A stretch of DNA of 64,000 bases from Gammaproteobacteria bacterium (lineage in GTDB: Bacteria; Pseudomonadota; Gammaproteobacteria; Burkholderiales; Rhodocyclaceae), in contig JAHJEO010000024.1 of the NCBI GenBank assembly GCA_018825305.1, positions 62,001 through 126,000 on the forward strand, written 5' to 3'. How positions within the stretch are numbered: the stretch's first letter is position 1; each line of letters begins with the position of its first letter. The notes beneath the pieces are model-generated. The model saw only the letters and a program-made list of their open reading frames with translations, had not been told where the DNA came from and searched no databases. This document shows, in pieces, positions 7,519-17,719 of the stretch. The translations under genes were made by a program, and so were the position numbers.

Positions 7519-9782
7519 GCCGCAGCCCCTTCCAGCAACAATTCCTCGGCATGGCGCTGCTGCGCCTGGTAAAGCCGGTAATAGTGGCCTTCGCTCGCCA
7601 TCAACTCGTCGTGGCTGCCGATTTCGACGATGCGGCCGCGATCCATCACCACCAGCCGGTCCGCCTTGCGCAGGGTCGACAGGCGATGGGCGATGGCGAT
7701 GGTGGTGCGGCCCGCCACCAGATTGTCCAGGGCGCGCTGAATCTCCTTCTCGGTCTCGGTATCGACCGACGAGGTGGCTTCGTCGAGGATCAGCAGGCGC
7801 GGGTCGATCAGCAGGGCGCGCGCGATCGAAACGCGCTGGCGTTCGCCGCCCGACAGGCCCTGGCCGCGTTCGCCGACCAGCGAGTCGTAGCCCTGCGGCA
7901 GGCGCAGGATGAACTCGTGGGCATGGGCAGCGCGAGCCGCGGCGACGATTTCGTCGCGCGTCGCGTCGGGCTTGCCGTAGGCGATGTTCTCCGCCACCGA
8001 GCCAAAGAAGAGGAAGGGTTCCTGCAGCACCAGGCCGATGTGACGGCGGAATTCGGCCACCGGGATCGAGCGCAGGTCTATGCCGTCGATGCGGATCGAG
8101 CCGTCGGTGACGTCGTAGAAACGGCAGATCAGGTTCACCAGCGTGCTTTTGCCGGAGCCGCTGTGGCCGACCAGGCCAATCATCTCGCCGGGCCTGATCT
8201 GCAGCGAGAGGTCGCGGATCACCGAACGGCTGCCGTAGCGGAAGCCGACCTCGCGCAGTTCCATCGCGCCGGTGACGTTGGCCAGATGCACCGGCCGCAC
8301 CGGCTCCGGCACCGTCGACACATGGTCGAGGATGTCGAAAATGCGTTTGGCGCCGGCGGCGGCCTTCTGCGTCACGGAGACGATGCGGCTCATCGAATCC
8401 AGCCGGGTGTAGAAGCGGCCGATGTAGGCGAGGAAGGCGGTGAGCACGCCGACGGTGATCTGGCTCTTCGACACCAGCCAGATGCCGAAGGCCCAGACCA
8501 CCAGCAGGCCGATCTCGGTAAGCAGCGAAACCGTCGGCGTGAACAGCGACCAGGTCTTGTTGAGGCGGTCGTTGATGACCAGGTTGTGGTGGTTGGCGTC
8601 GCGGAAGCGCCGCGCTTCGCGCGATTCCTGGGCGAAGGCCTTGACCACGCGGATGCCGGGAATTGTGTCGGCGAGGACATTGGTCACCTCGCCCCAGACG
8701 CGGTCGATCTTCTCGAAGCCGGTGCGCAAGCGGTCGCGTACCAGGTGGATCAGCCAGGCGATCAGCGGCAGCGGCAGCAGGGTCACCAGCGCCAGCCAGG
8801 GATTGATGCTGAAAAGAATGATGGCCGTCAGAACGATCATCAGCACGTCGGTAATGAAATCAAGCAGATGCAGCGAGAGGAAGACGCTGAGCCGGTCGGT
8901 TTCCGATCCGATGCGCGCCATCAGGTCGCCGGTGCGCTTGCCGCCGAAGTACTCCAGCGACAGTTGCAGCAGGTGCTCGAAGGTGGCGGTGCGCAGGTCG
9001 GCGGCGATCCGTTCCGACACCAGGGCCAGGATGTAGGTCTTGGCCCAGCCCAGCGCCCAGGACAGCAGCGCGGCCCCGAGCAGGGCGGCGAGATAGATCC
9101 CGACCAGCCCCGCATCGATCTGCTGGCCGTTCTGGAACGGGATCAGGATGTCGTCCATCAGCGGCATGGTCAGGTAGGGCGGAACCAGGGTCGCGGCGGT
9201 GGAGCCGAGCATGAGCAGGAAGCCCGCCAGCAACTGGCCCTGATAGGGTTTGCCGAAGCGCCACAGGCGCAGCAGCGTCCAGGTCGAGGGCGGCGTCTGC
9301 TCGACGCGGGTGCAGATCGGGCACTCGGTCTCGTCCGGCGGCAGCGGCGCCTTGCACTTGGGGCAGATGTCGCCGCTTTCCACTGCCGGGGCAGCGCCGG
9401 TCGCCAGCAACTGCTGCCGGCTTTCGAAGGCCTTGATCAGCCGCAACACCGCCAGGTTCTGTTCCAGCGTATAGCGCCAGACGGAAAGGCGCCCCTGGCG
9501 GTCACTCAGTTCGAGGGTGCCGACACCGGCATGGTCGAAATGGCCAAGCTGCAGCTCCGCATGCAGCGGCCAGCGCTGCCACTGCATCGTTCCGGCACGG
9601 CGGGACAGCAGTTCCCCGTCGCACAGGACAATCCGGGTCCTGGCAAAGCCGAGCGATTCGTCGAGGTCAACCTCCAGCCAGGCAAGGACGTTGGAGCCAC
9701 TTGACAGTTCTGCGTCCAGTTCCCGGCACCATTCGGCAGGAAGCGAATCAGGGAAACGCGGCAGGTCGGGGCGAGCGCTCAT
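7515..9782 (-). CDS. Cyanophycin-associated ABC exporter (membrane-ATPase fusion)
   Basis: 755 residues. An N-terminal soluble domain (about 1-135) is followed by a zinc-ribbon-like CPKC...CPIC pair (about 139-156), a six-helix exporter membrane domain (about 165-470) and an ATPase domain (about 500-740). In the ATPase, the Walker A is GHSGSGKST, the signature LSGGERQR and the Walker [11 protein letters not shown]. This layout corresponds to the transporter type reported beside cyanophycin synthetases. It probably acts as a homodimer in the inner membrane; the substrate is unknown. It is divergent from cphA' with a 177-bp shared upstream region. Confidence 0.85.
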   Translation of the reverse strand: MSARPDLPRFPDSLPAEWCRELDAELSSGSNVLAWLEVDLDESLGFARTRIVLCDGELLSRRAGTMQWQRWPLHAELQLGHFDHAGVGTLELSDRQGRLSVWRYTLEQNLAVLRLIKAFESRQQLLATGAAPAVESGDICPKCKAPLPPDETECPICTRVEQTPPSTWTLLRLWRFGKPYQGQLLAGFLLMLGSTAATLVPPYLTMPLMDDILIPFQNGQQIDAGLVGIYLAALLGAALLSWALGWAKTYILALVSERIAADLRTATFEHLLQLSLEYFGGKRTGDLMARIGSETDRLSVFLSLHLLDFITDVLMIVLTAIILFSINPWLALVTLLPLPLIAWLIHLVRDRLRTGFEKIDRVWGEVTNVLADTIPGIRVVKAFAQESREARRFRDANHHNLVINDRLNKTWSLFTPTVSLLTEIGLLVVWAFGIWLVSKSQITVGVLTAFLAYIGRFYTRLDSMSRIVSVTQKAAAGAKRIFDILDHVSTVPEPVRPVHLANVTGAMELREVGFRYGSRSVIRDLSLQIRPGEMIGLVGHSGSGKSTLVNLICRFYDVTDGSIRIDGIDLRSIPVAEFRRHIGLVLQEPFLFFGSVAENIAYGKPDATRDEIVAAARAAHAHEFILRLPQGYDSLVGERGQGLSGGERQRVSIARALLIDPRLLILDEATSSVDTETEKEIQRALDNLVAGRTTIAIAHRLSTLRKADRLVVMDRGRIVEIGSHDELMASEGHYYRLYQAQQRHAEELLLEGAAA

Positions 9783-9959
9783 TGGCGGAACGGGACGGGA
9801 AACAACACGCTGTAACGCAATTCAGGAAGGTCGGGAAGGGCTAATATTCGGTAGCTGACAGCAAACTGCAAGTTACCGGAAGGCGTTGCCGACCGAAGGA
9901 AGATCAACCAATCACAGTATAAGGCACCGGCACCCGACGCCCACACAGTCGGCGAACCC
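9783..9959. promoter_or_regulatory. Divergent upstream region of ABC exporter and cphA'
   Basis: A 177-bp gap between divergent genes that must contain both promoters. A -10-like TATAAG occurs at 9918-9923 on the + strand, but no convincing -35 lies 16-18 bases before it, so no promoter is claimed. Confidence 0.4.
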
Positions 9960-12152
9960 GTGCCCATCGACATGAGCAAACGCGACCTGGCTTTTCTCCG
10001 CGTGAATTACCTGCGCGGCCCCAATATCTGGACTTATCGACCGGTGATCGAAGCCTGGGTCGACATCGGCGACTTCGAGCAGTTGCCGTCCAACCTCCTG
10101 CCCGGATTCACCGACCGCCTGGTGGCCATGCTGCCCGGCCTCGATGTCCATCGCTGCGGCGTCGGCGAGCCCGGCGGCTTCATCCTGCGGCTGCGCGAGG
10201 GCACCTGGCTGGCGCATGTGCTGGAACATGTCACCATCGAACTGCAGAACCTGGCCGGCAGCCGCGTCGGTTTCGGCAAGGCGCGGCAGACGGCGGAGGG
10301 CAGCGGCATCTACAAGGTCGCCGTGCGCGCCCGCGACGAACAGGTTGGCCGCGCTGCAATCGCCGCGGCACGCGAACTGATCCTTGCCGCGGTAGACGAC
10401 CTGTCCTTCGATCTGGCCGCGACCGTGGCCGAATTGCGTGAGCTGGTGGATCGCCATTGCCTGGGTCCGAGCACCGCCTGCATCGTCGACGCCGCCATCG
10501 AACGGAAAATCCCCTGGATCCGGCTCAGCGAGGGCAACCTGGTGCAATTGGGCTACGGCAACCGGCAGCGCCGCATCTGGACGGCGGAAACCGACAGCAC
10601 CTCGGCCATCGCCGAAGGCATCGCCAGCGACAAGGACCTGACCAAGACCCTGCTGGCCGCGTGCGGCGTGCCGGTGCCGGAAGGCAGCATCGTCACCGAT
10701 CCGGCGCACGCCTGGGAAACCGCCGAGGACATCGGCCTGCCGGTGGCCGTCAAACCGGTCGACGGCAACCACGGGCGCGGCATCTCGCTCGAACTCGGGA
10801 CCCGCGAGGAAGTGGAAGCCGCCTTTCCGCTTGCCGCCCAACAAGGCAGCGAAGTCATGGTGGAACGCCACATTCCTGGCAACGAGCACCGCCTGCTGAT
10901 CGTCGGCGGCAAGATGGTTGCCGCGGCACGCGGCGAGTCGGCCTGGGTGACAGGCGACGGCCGGTTGACGATTCGGGAACTCATCGAGCGCGACATAAAC
11001 AGCGACCCGCGGCGTGGACCGACCGAGGACCACCCCCTGGGATGGGTCAATGTGGACGATGATCCGCCTGTCGCGGCCGAACTGGCGCGCCAGGGCTTTA
11101 CGCCGGAGTCCGTACCGCCTACCGGATTGCGGGTGCTGATCCAGCGCAACGGCAACGTGGCAAACGACTGCACCGGGCAGGTCTGCCCCGAAGTGGCGGA
11201 AATTGCCGGTCTGGCGGCGCGGGTCATCGGACTGGATGTCGCCGGCGTCGACCTGGTGGCGGAAGACATTTCCCGCCCGCTCGAAGCCCAGGGCGGCGCC
11301 ATTGTCGAGGTCAACGCCGGGCCGGGCCTGCTGATGCACCTGAAGCCGGCCAGCGGCGCACCACAGCCGGTCGGCGAAGCGATCGCCAGCCAGCTGTTCG
11401 CCGCCGGAGAGTCGGGGCGAATCCCGGTGGTCGGCATCAGCGGCAGTCGCGGCACGGCGCAGATCGCGCGCCTCACGGCGTGGATCGCGCATCTCGGCGG
11501 CAGGCATGTCGGCCTTGCCTGCGCCGACGGCCTGTTCATCAACCGGCGCTGCATCGGCAATCGCGATCCGCTTGGCTTCGACGGCGCGCAATCGGTGTTG
11601 ATGAACCGCACGGTCGATACGGTGGTGATCCAGAGCGGGGCACGCGGCATCCTCAATGACGGGCTGCCCTACGATCGTTGCCTGGTCGGCGTGGTCACGG
11701 ATATCGACGGCGCATCCGAACTCGGCGAGTTCCATCTGAGTACCGACGACCAGCTCCGCAACGTGCTGCGCACCCAGGTGGACGTGGTGCTGGCAGACGG
11801 AGTGGCTGTTCTCAACGCCGCTGACGGCCGCGTGGTCGAACTGGCGGAACTGTGCGACGGCGGCGTTATTTTCTATGGCGCGGACGACACTTCGCCGGTG
11901 ATAGCCAAGCATCGTGCCGGTGGCGGTCGCGCCGTGTTCGCCCGCGAGCATCACCTGGTTCTGGCGGCCGGTGCGGACGAAACCCTGCTGCCCTGCCAGA
12001 CATCGCCGCACTCGCCGGCCGGCCAGCCGGTTCCTGAGAGCCTGCAGGCCGCAGCAGCCGCGGCATGGGCTCTGGGCATAGCGCCCGACCTCATCGGCAC
12101 CGGCATCGAAACCTACGAGGGCAGCACCGCCGCCGCGGCTGTCACCGCCTGA
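9960..12152 (+). CDS. cphA': Cyanophycin synthetase-like protein CphA' with altered Mur-ligase site
   Basis: 730 residues, starting at GTG 9960 or ATG 9972. It shares the N-terminal domain (LRGPNIWTYRPVIEAWVDIG) and the ATP-grasp domain (about 200-480; ending in GAIVEVNAGPGLLMHL) with cyanophycin synthetase. The Mur-ligase-like part starts VVGISGSRGTAQ (about 490) where active enzymes have G-T-N-G-K-T-T-T, so the P-loop Lys is missing, and the C-terminal domain is shorter than in CphA at 12174. The ATP-grasp half could still ligate Asp; loss of the second ATP site is what the sequence shows. It matches the CphA' type seen with CphA in other Betaproteobacteria. Confidence 0.85.
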   Translation: MPIDMSKRDLAFLRVNYLRGPNIWTYRPVIEAWVDIGDFEQLPSNLLPGFTDRLVAMLPGLDVHRCGVGEPGGFILRLREGTWLAHVLEHVTIELQNLAGSRVGFGKARQTAEGSGIYKVAVRARDEQVGRAAIAAARELILAAVDDLSFDLAATVAELRELVDRHCLGPSTACIVDAAIERKIPWIRLSEGNLVQLGYGNRQRRIWTAETDSTSAIAEGIASDKDLTKTLLAACGVPVPEGSIVTDPAHAWETAEDIGLPVAVKPVDGNHGRGISLELGTREEVEAAFPLAAQQGSEVMVERHIPGNEHRLLIVGGKMVAAARGESAWVTGDGRLTIRELIERDINSDPRRGPTEDHPLGWVNVDDDPPVAAELARQGFTPESVPPTGLRVLIQRNGNVANDCTGQVCPEVAEIAGLAARVIGLDVAGVDLVAEDISRPLEAQGGAIVEVNAGPGLLMHLKPASGAPQPVGEAIASQLFAAGESGRIPVVGISGSRGTAQIARLTAWIAHLGGRHVGLACADGLFINRRCIGNRDPLGFDGAQSVLMNRTVDTVVIQSGARGILNDGLPYDRCLVGVVTDIDGASELGEFHLSTDDQLRNVLRTQVDVVLADGVAVLNAADGRVVELAELCDGGVIFYGADDTSPVIAKHRAGGGRAVFAREHHLVLAAGADETLLPCQTSPHSPAGQPVPESLQAAAAAAWALGIAPDLIGTGIETYEGSTAAAAVTA

Positions 12153-12173
12153 ACCCATCCTGGAATTACGTCA

Positions 12174-14753
12174 ATGGAAGTCTCCCGCATCCGGGCACTG
12201 CGTGGCCCCAACCTCTGGAGCCGGCACACATCGATCGAAGCCATCGTCGCTTGCTCGCCGGACGAAGCAGATATTGCAGTCATCAACGGCCTCGAAGCGC
12301 GCTTGCGCGAGCGCTTCCCCGACCTCGGCCAGTTGCAGACAAAAGGCCACGATGACCCGGTTTCGATGGCTCAGGTCCTGGCCGTCGCAACACTCAGCCT
12401 GCAGGCAAAGGCGGGTTGTCCGGTAACCTTCTCACGCACCCAGGCGACGCCCGAACCCGGGGTCTATCAGGTCGTGGTTGAGTACTCGGAGGAAGATGTC
12501 GGTCGCCTGGCCTTCGATCTGGCCCAGGCGCTGGTTGCAGCGGCGCTGGCTTCGCAGCCTTTCGATCTGCCAGGGGCCGTGGGCCAGTTGCGCGAACTCG
12601 ACGAGGACATCCGCCTCGGGCCATCGACCGGCGCCATCGTCGATGCCGCCGTGGCGCGCGGCATCCCGTTTCGCCGCCTGACTTCGGGGAGCCTGGTGCA
12701 GTTCGGCTGGGGCTCGAAACAACGCCGAATCCAGGCCGCCGAAATCGATGCCACCAGTGCGATCGCCGAATCGATCGCCCAGGACAAGGACCTGAGCAAG
12801 CGCTTGCTGGCGGCGGCCGGCGTCCCGGTGCCGTTCGGCCGCCCGGTGACGGATGCCGAAGACGCCTGGGCCGCGGCACTGGAAGTCGGCCTGCCCGTAG
12901 CGGTCAAGCCGCAGGACGGCAACCAGGGCAAGGGCGTGACATCGAACATCGTCGGCAAGGATCACCTGATGATCGCCTATCAGGTGGCAAGACAGTTCAG
13001 CGACAAGATCATGGTCGAGAAATATCTGCCCGGCCACGACTTTCGCCTGCTGGTGGTCGGCGACAAGCTGGTGGCCGCGGCGCGGCGCGATTCGCCGCAT
13101 GTGATCGGCGACGGCGTCCACACCATTACCGAACTGGTCGCCGAGGTCAACAGCGACCCCCGCCGCGGCGACGGCCATGCCACGCCGATGACCCGCATCC
13201 GCATCGACGAGATCGCGGTCGCCCGGCTCAAGCTGCAGGGCTACACGCCGGATGCGGTGCCGGCCAAGGGGGCGCGCGTGATGATGCGCAACAACGCCAA
13301 CCTGTCCACCGGCGGCACCGCGACCGACGTCACCGACGAAGTCCATCCCGATGTGGCGGCACGGGCGGTGGATGCGGCGCTGATGGTCGGCCTCGATATC
13401 TGCGGCGTGGACATGATCTGCGACAGCGTCGGCCGTCCGCTCGAGGAGCAGGGCGGCGGCATCGTCGAGGTCAACGCCACGCCGGGCCTGCGCATGCATG
13501 TGTTCCCTTCCTACGGCAAGGGCCGAGCCGTCGGCGAGGCGGTCATCTCCACCCTCTACCCCGAAGGCGACAACGGCCGCATCCCGGTCGTAGCCGTGAC
13601 CGGGACCAACGGCAAGACCACGACCGTGCGCCTGATCGCGCACCTGCTGGCAAGCAGCGGCCTGCGCGTCGGCATGACCAACACCGACGGCGTATACATC
13701 GGCAAGCGCCAGATCGACAGCGGGGACTGTGCCGGTCCCAAGAGCGCACGTAACGTGCTGATGCACCCGGACGTGGATGCAGCGGTACTGGAGACCGCGC
13801 GCGGCGGCCTGTTGCGCGAGGGGTTGGCGTTCGACCACTGTCAGGTCGCGGTGGTGACCAACATCGGGCTGGGCGACCACCTCGGTCTCAACTACATCAC
13901 AACCGTCGATGACCTGGCAGTCGTCAAGCGCATCATCGTGCAGAACGTCGCCAGCGACGGCTATGCGGTGCTGAACGCGGCCGATCCGGTTGTCGCGGCA
14001 ATGGCCCCGAAATGTCCTGGCGCCATCTGCTTCTTCGCCGCCGACCGCGGCCTGCCGAGCGTGGCCGCCCACCGGGCGCAGGGCCAGCGCGTGGTCTATG
14101 TCGAGGAAGGTGCACTGGTCGCCGAGCAGGGTGATTTCGCCGAACGCATTCCCCTGTCGGCCGTGCCGATCACGCGCGACGGCACCATAGGCTTCCAGGT
14201 CGATAACGTGATGGCCGCTGTCGGCGCGGCATGGGCAACCGGGATTGGCTGGCAAGCGATCCGGGCCGGCCTGGCTTCATTCCGCGGCGACCTCGATAAT
14301 GCGCCCGGCCGTTTCAACGTCTTCGACTATCGCGGTGCGACCGTCATCGCCGACTACGGCCACAACCCGGACGCAATGGCGGCCCTGGTCGGCGCCGTGA
14401 ACGCGATGCCGGCGCAGCGACGCCTGGTGGTCATCAGCGGCGCTGGCGACCGTCGCGACGAGGACATTCGCCAGCAGACCCAGATCCTCGGGGCCGCCTT
14501 CGACGAGGTCCTGCTCTATCAGGACGCCTGCCAGCGCGGCCGCGGCGACGGCGAAGTGCTGGCCCTGCTCCGCCAGGGCCTGTTCGGCGCGTCGCGGGCG
14601 AAACAGGTGGACGAGATCCGCGGCGAATTCATTGCCATCGATGCCGCTCTCGGCAAGCTGCGGCCGGGCGACCTGTGCCTGATCCTGATCGACCAGATTG
14701 AAGAAGCCCTGGCCCACATTGCGCTGCGGGTAGGAGAGGCCGCAACCGCTTGA
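12174..14753 (+). CDS. cphA: Cyanophycin synthetase CphA
   Basis: 859 residues, normal length. N-terminal domain (about 1-160), ATP-grasp domain (about 210-465, MVEKYLPGHDFRLLVVGDKLVAAARR, quoted in part, ending GIVEVNATPGLRMH) that adds Asp to the backbone, and a Mur-ligase domain (about 470-859) with an intact GTNGKTTT P-loop near residue 475 that adds Arg to the side chain. Other Mur signatures are ETARGGLLREGL and DYGHNPDAM. It is cytoplasmic and makes the nitrogen and carbon reserve multi-L-arginyl-poly-L-aspartate. It lies 21 bases after cphA', so probably in one operon. No cyanophycinase gene is in the window. Confidence 0.94.
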   Translation: MEVSRIRALRGPNLWSRHTSIEAIVACSPDEADIAVINGLEARLRERFPDLGQLQTKGHDDPVSMAQVLAVATLSLQAKAGCPVTFSRTQATPEPGVYQVVVEYSEEDVGRLAFDLAQALVAAALASQPFDLPGAVGQLRELDEDIRLGPSTGAIVDAAVARGIPFRRLTSGSLVQFGWGSKQRRIQAAEIDATSAIAESIAQDKDLSKRLLAAAGVPVPFGRPVTDAEDAWAAALEVGLPVAVKPQDGNQGKGVTSNIVGKDHLMIAYQVARQFSDKIMVEKYLPGHDFRLLVVGDKLVAAARRDSPHVIGDGVHTITELVAEVNSDPRRGDGHATPMTRIRIDEIAVARLKLQGYTPDAVPAKGARVMMRNNANLSTGGTATDVTDEVHPDVAARAVDAALMVGLDICGVDMICDSVGRPLEEQGGGIVEVNATPGLRMHVFPSYGKGRAVGEAVISTLYPEGDNGRIPVVAVTGTNGKTTTVRLIAHLLASSGLRVGMTNTDGVYIGKRQIDSGDCAGPKSARNVLMHPDVDAAVLETARGGLLREGLAFDHCQVAVVTNIGLGDHLGLNYITTVDDLAVVKRIIVQNVASDGYAVLNAADPVVAAMAPKCPGAICFFAADRGLPSVAAHRAQGQRVVYVEEGALVAEQGDFAERIPLSAVPITRDGTIGFQVDNVMAAVGAAWATGIGWQAIRAGLASFRGDLDNAPGRFNVFDYRGATVIADYGHNPDAMAALVGAVNAMPAQRRLVVISGAGDRRDEDIRQQTQILGAAFDEVLLYQDACQRGRGDGEVLALLRQGLFGASRAKQVDEIRGEFIAIDAALGKLRPGDLCLILIDQIEEALAHIALRVGEAATA

Positions 14754-14964
14754 TCAGCCGGTAGCGGGGCTTATCCGCGGTCGCAACGTCCGCGACCGGG
14801 CCAGTACGGCAAAAGTCGGCGGTAGCGGGACGGCGCTTGTGCGGAATCCGCCCGCATCACGCCGATCACGAGCACGCGACGACCCAAGCGAGCGACAGTC
14901 CGCAGGCCGGACAACATGGTAAGGTTGCGTCATAACTATCAAAAAATGCTCGGCGCAATCGGGG
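14754..14964. other. Intergenic region with a degenerate copy of the 24-bp word
   Basis: A 211-bp gap. At 14811-14835 it holds AAAAGTCGGCGGTAGCGGGA followed by CGGCG, differing from the dispersed word at three positions. No clear promoter or terminator was recognised. Confidence 0.5.
14811..14835 (+). repeat. Dispersed 24-bp word, copy 5 (degenerate, intergenic)
   Basis: Three mismatches against the consensus. It sits between cphA and the GGDEF/EAL gene. Confidence 0.55.
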
Positions 14965-16926
14965 ATGCGAATGGGTTCACCACTGAACGAAAGTCCGGCG
15001 TCCTTCGCCAGGGATCGTCGTCAGGCCATGAAGCTGGCCATGATCTACGGCGCCATCGGCACCGCCTGGGTGCTGATGACCAGCGGCATTCCGGTACTAC
15101 TGGTCAGCCGTGCGGTTGCGGCGGCCGACCTGCCGTGGGGCCAGGCGTTGAGCGGGCTGCTGGTCGTCCTCGCCACCAGCTGGATGCTCTACCTGCTGAT
15201 CAAGGAAAAGCTCGAAGCTGCCAGCCGCGCTGCGCTGCAACTACGGCTGCGCGATCGCGCCCTCGAATCCAGCGTCAACTCCATCATCATCACCCGCCAC
15301 GACCAGGACACCAATCCCGTCGTCTACGTCAATCCGGCCTTCCAGCGCACCACCGGCTACACGGCATCGGAGGTGATCGGCCGCGACTGCAGCTTCCTGC
15401 TGGGTGACGACCGTGACCAGGCTGCGCTCGATGCGATCCGCGGCGCACTGCGCGATGGGCGCGAGGGTCAGGCGCTGCTGCGCAACTACCGCAAGAACGG
15501 CAGCCTGTTCTGGAACGAGTTGCACATCGCCCCGGTGCGCGACGACCAGGGCGAAATCACTCATTACGTCGGCATCCAGAACGATGTGACCGAGCGCATC
15601 CGCTACCAGCACGAACTCGAATACCAGGCCAACCACGACACCCTCACCGGCCTGCCGAACCGCAACCTGCTCGCAGACCGTGTCACCCAGACCCTGGCCT
15701 ACGCCGTCCGCTACGCCAACCCGGTGGCCGTGGCCTTCGTCGATCTCGACAACTTCAAGTTCGTCAACGACAGCCTCGGCCACCAGGCCGGCGACAAGAT
15801 CATCAAGATGGCGGCCGACCGCATCAAGGCCTGCATCCGCGGCAGCGACACCGTGGCTCGCCTCGGCGGCGACGAGTTCGTCCTGGTACTGTTCGACCAG
15901 ACCGGCGAGAACACCGTCGGCGAGGCCCTGCAACGCGTGCTCGCCACCATGGCCCAGCCCTTCCATGTCGGCGCACACGAATTCCATATCACCTGCAGCA
16001 TCGGCTATGCCATGTTCCCGGGCGATGGCGACAAGCCCGAACTGCTGCTGCGCAATGCCGACATCGCCATGTATCACGCCAAGCATCTTGGCCGGAACAA
16101 CATACAGGCTTACTTCCCCGCCCTCAACGATCAGATCGACCAGCGCCTGTTGCTCGAAGCCGACCTGCGGCGGGCCATCGAGAACGACCAGTTGTTCCTC
16201 TGCTATCAGCCGCAGATCGGCCTGGGCGACGACCGCGTCATCGGAGTCGAGGCGCTGATCCGCTGGCGCCATCCCGAACGCGGCCTGATTCCCCCGGTGC
16301 AATTCATTCCGCTGGCCGAGGAAACCGGCCTGATCGTGCCGATCGGCGCCTGGGTGCTACGCACCGCCTGCGAGCAGGCCAAGGCCTGGCAACGGGACGG
16401 AATCGCGCCGCTGCGGGTGTCGGTCAACCTGTCGGCGCGCCAGTTCGTGCAGAAGGACCTGGTGCAGTCGATCCGCCAGGTCCTTGACGAAACGGGGCTC
16501 GACCCCGGCATGCTGGAACTGGAACTGACCGAAAGCCTGATCATGCACAATGCCGAGCTGTTCATCTCGACCCTGCGCGAGCTCAAGGCGCTGGGCATCG
16601 CACTGGCCATCGACGATTTCGGCACCGGCTACTCCAGCCTCAGCTACCTCAAGCGTTTCCCCATCGACCGCCTCAAGATCGACCAGTCTTTCGTGCACGA
16701 CCTGCACACGGACAGCGACAGCGCGGCGATCTCGCTGGCAGTGATCAGGCTCGGCCACAGCCTCGAACTGCGCGTCATCGCCGAGGGCGTGGAAACCATG
16801 CAGCAGCTCGATTTCCTGCGTAGCAACGGCTGCGACGAAATCCAGGGCTACTATTACAGCAAGCCACTGCCCGACGACGAACTGCGGCAGTTCCTGGCGA
16901 AGCACAACGTGCCGGGCGTCCGCTAG
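14965..16926 (+). CDS. PAS-GGDEF-EAL cyclic di-GMP signalling protein
   Basis: 653 residues. Two N-terminal membrane helices (about 23-50 and 58-80), a PAS/PAC domain (about 90-215, [20 protein letters not shown]), a GGDEF domain (about 220-385) with an intact RLGGDEF active site near 300, and an EAL domain (about 395-650) with EALIRW, the LELTES segment and [10 protein letters not shown]. Both catalytic motifs look complete, so it may make or degrade c-di-GMP, with PAS input choosing between them. The start at 14965 has a modest GGGG upstream; ATG 14971 is possible. It ends 13 bases before queC. Confidence 0.92.
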   Translation: MRMGSPLNESPASFARDRRQAMKLAMIYGAIGTAWVLMTSGIPVLLVSRAVAAADLPWGQALSGLLVVLATSWMLYLLIKEKLEAASRAALQLRLRDRALESSVNSIIITRHDQDTNPVVYVNPAFQRTTGYTASEVIGRDCSFLLGDDRDQAALDAIRGALRDGREGQALLRNYRKNGSLFWNELHIAPVRDDQGEITHYVGIQNDVTERIRYQHELEYQANHDTLTGLPNRNLLADRVTQTLAYAVRYANPVAVAFVDLDNFKFVNDSLGHQAGDKIIKMAADRIKACIRGSDTVARLGGDEFVLVLFDQTGENTVGEALQRVLATMAQPFHVGAHEFHITCSIGYAMFPGDGDKPELLLRNADIAMYHAKHLGRNNIQAYFPALNDQIDQRLLLEADLRRAIENDQLFLCYQPQIGLGDDRVIGVEALIRWRHPERGLIPPVQFIPLAEETGLIVPIGAWVLRTACEQAKAWQRDGIAPLRVSVNLSARQFVQKDLVQSIRQVLDETGLDPGMLELELTESLIMHNAELFISTLRELKALGIALAIDDFGTGYSSLSYLKRFPIDRLKIDQSFVHDLHTDSDSAAISLAVIRLGHSLELRVIAEGVETMQQLDFLRSNGCDEIQGYYYSKPLPDDELRQFLAKHNVPGVR

Positions 16927-16939
16927 CATCCCCGCCCCG

Positions 16940-17626
16940 ATGTCCGGCTCACCCACTCCAGCCGTCGTGCTGCTTTCCGGCGGCCTCGACTCCGCCACCA
17001 CCCTCGCCATCGCCCGAGCCGCAGGCCATGCCTGCCACTGCCTGTCAGTGGACTACGGCCAGCGCCACCGCGCCGAACTCGACGCCGCCGGGCGTGTTGC
17101 CGCCGCACTGGGCGCCGCCGGCCACCGCACCATCCACCTCGACATGGGCCAGTTCGGCGGCTCCGCCCTGACCGACAGCACCATCGCAGTGCCGACCAAC
17201 GGCGTGCAGCCCGGCATTCCGGTCACCTATGTGCCGGCGCGCAACACCGTGATGCTGTCGCTGGCACTGGCGTGGGCCGAGGTACTCGGCGCCAGAAGCA
17301 TTTTCGTCGGCGTCAACGCGGTCGACTACTCCGGCTACCCGGACTGCCGGCCCGAATACATCGCCGCCTTCGAACGCATGGCCAACCTTGCCACCAAGGC
17401 CGCTGTCGAAGGCCAGCCGCTGGCCATCCACGCGCCGCTGATCGCGCTTTCCAAAGCCGAGATAATCCGCCTCGGACTGGAGCTCGGCGTGGATTACGGC
17501 CTGACCGTCTCCTGCTATCAGGCGGACGCCACGGGCCATGCCTGTGGACGCTGCGATTCCTGCCGACTGCGGCGCGAAGGCTTTACCGCTGCCGGCGCGA
17601 GTGACCCGACACGCTACCAAACATAA
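16940..17626 (+). CDS. queC: 7-cyano-7-deazaguanine synthase QueC
   Basis: 228 residues. The PP-loop [13 protein letters not shown] (about 10-22) and the C-terminal zinc cysteines ([17 protein letters not shown], about 193-209) are complete. It converts 7-carboxy-7-deazaguanine and ammonia, with ATP, to preQ0 in the queuosine pathway, directly after the QueE step encoded at 6361. It is unusually close behind the c-di-GMP gene, so they may share a transcript without functional connection. Confidence 0.95.
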   Translation: MSGSPTPAVVLLSGGLDSATTLAIARAAGHACHCLSVDYGQRHRAELDAAGRVAAALGAAGHRTIHLDMGQFGGSALTDSTIAVPTNGVQPGIPVTYVPARNTVMLSLALAWAEVLGARSIFVGVNAVDYSGYPDCRPEYIAAFERMANLATKAAVEGQPLAIHAPLIALSKAEIIRLGLELGVDYGLTVSCYQADATGHACGRCDSCRLRREGFTAAGASDPTRYQT

Positions 17627-17719
17627 GGAATAGAATCGGCTGCGGATGCGTCTTACCCGCGGAATTCACCCCATTCATACATTCAAGGCCCGTCAGAGGC
17701 CGGCTTCCGGAGGCATTGC

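Noticed and set aside
7551-9704. A long plus-strand frame opposite the ABC exporter
   Set aside because: The exporter's catalytic motifs are all on the minus strand; the opposite frame shows none.
9887-9923. Sigma-70 promoter for cphA' using TTGCCG and TATAAG
   Set aside because: The spacing is 26 bases or so, too long to be credible.
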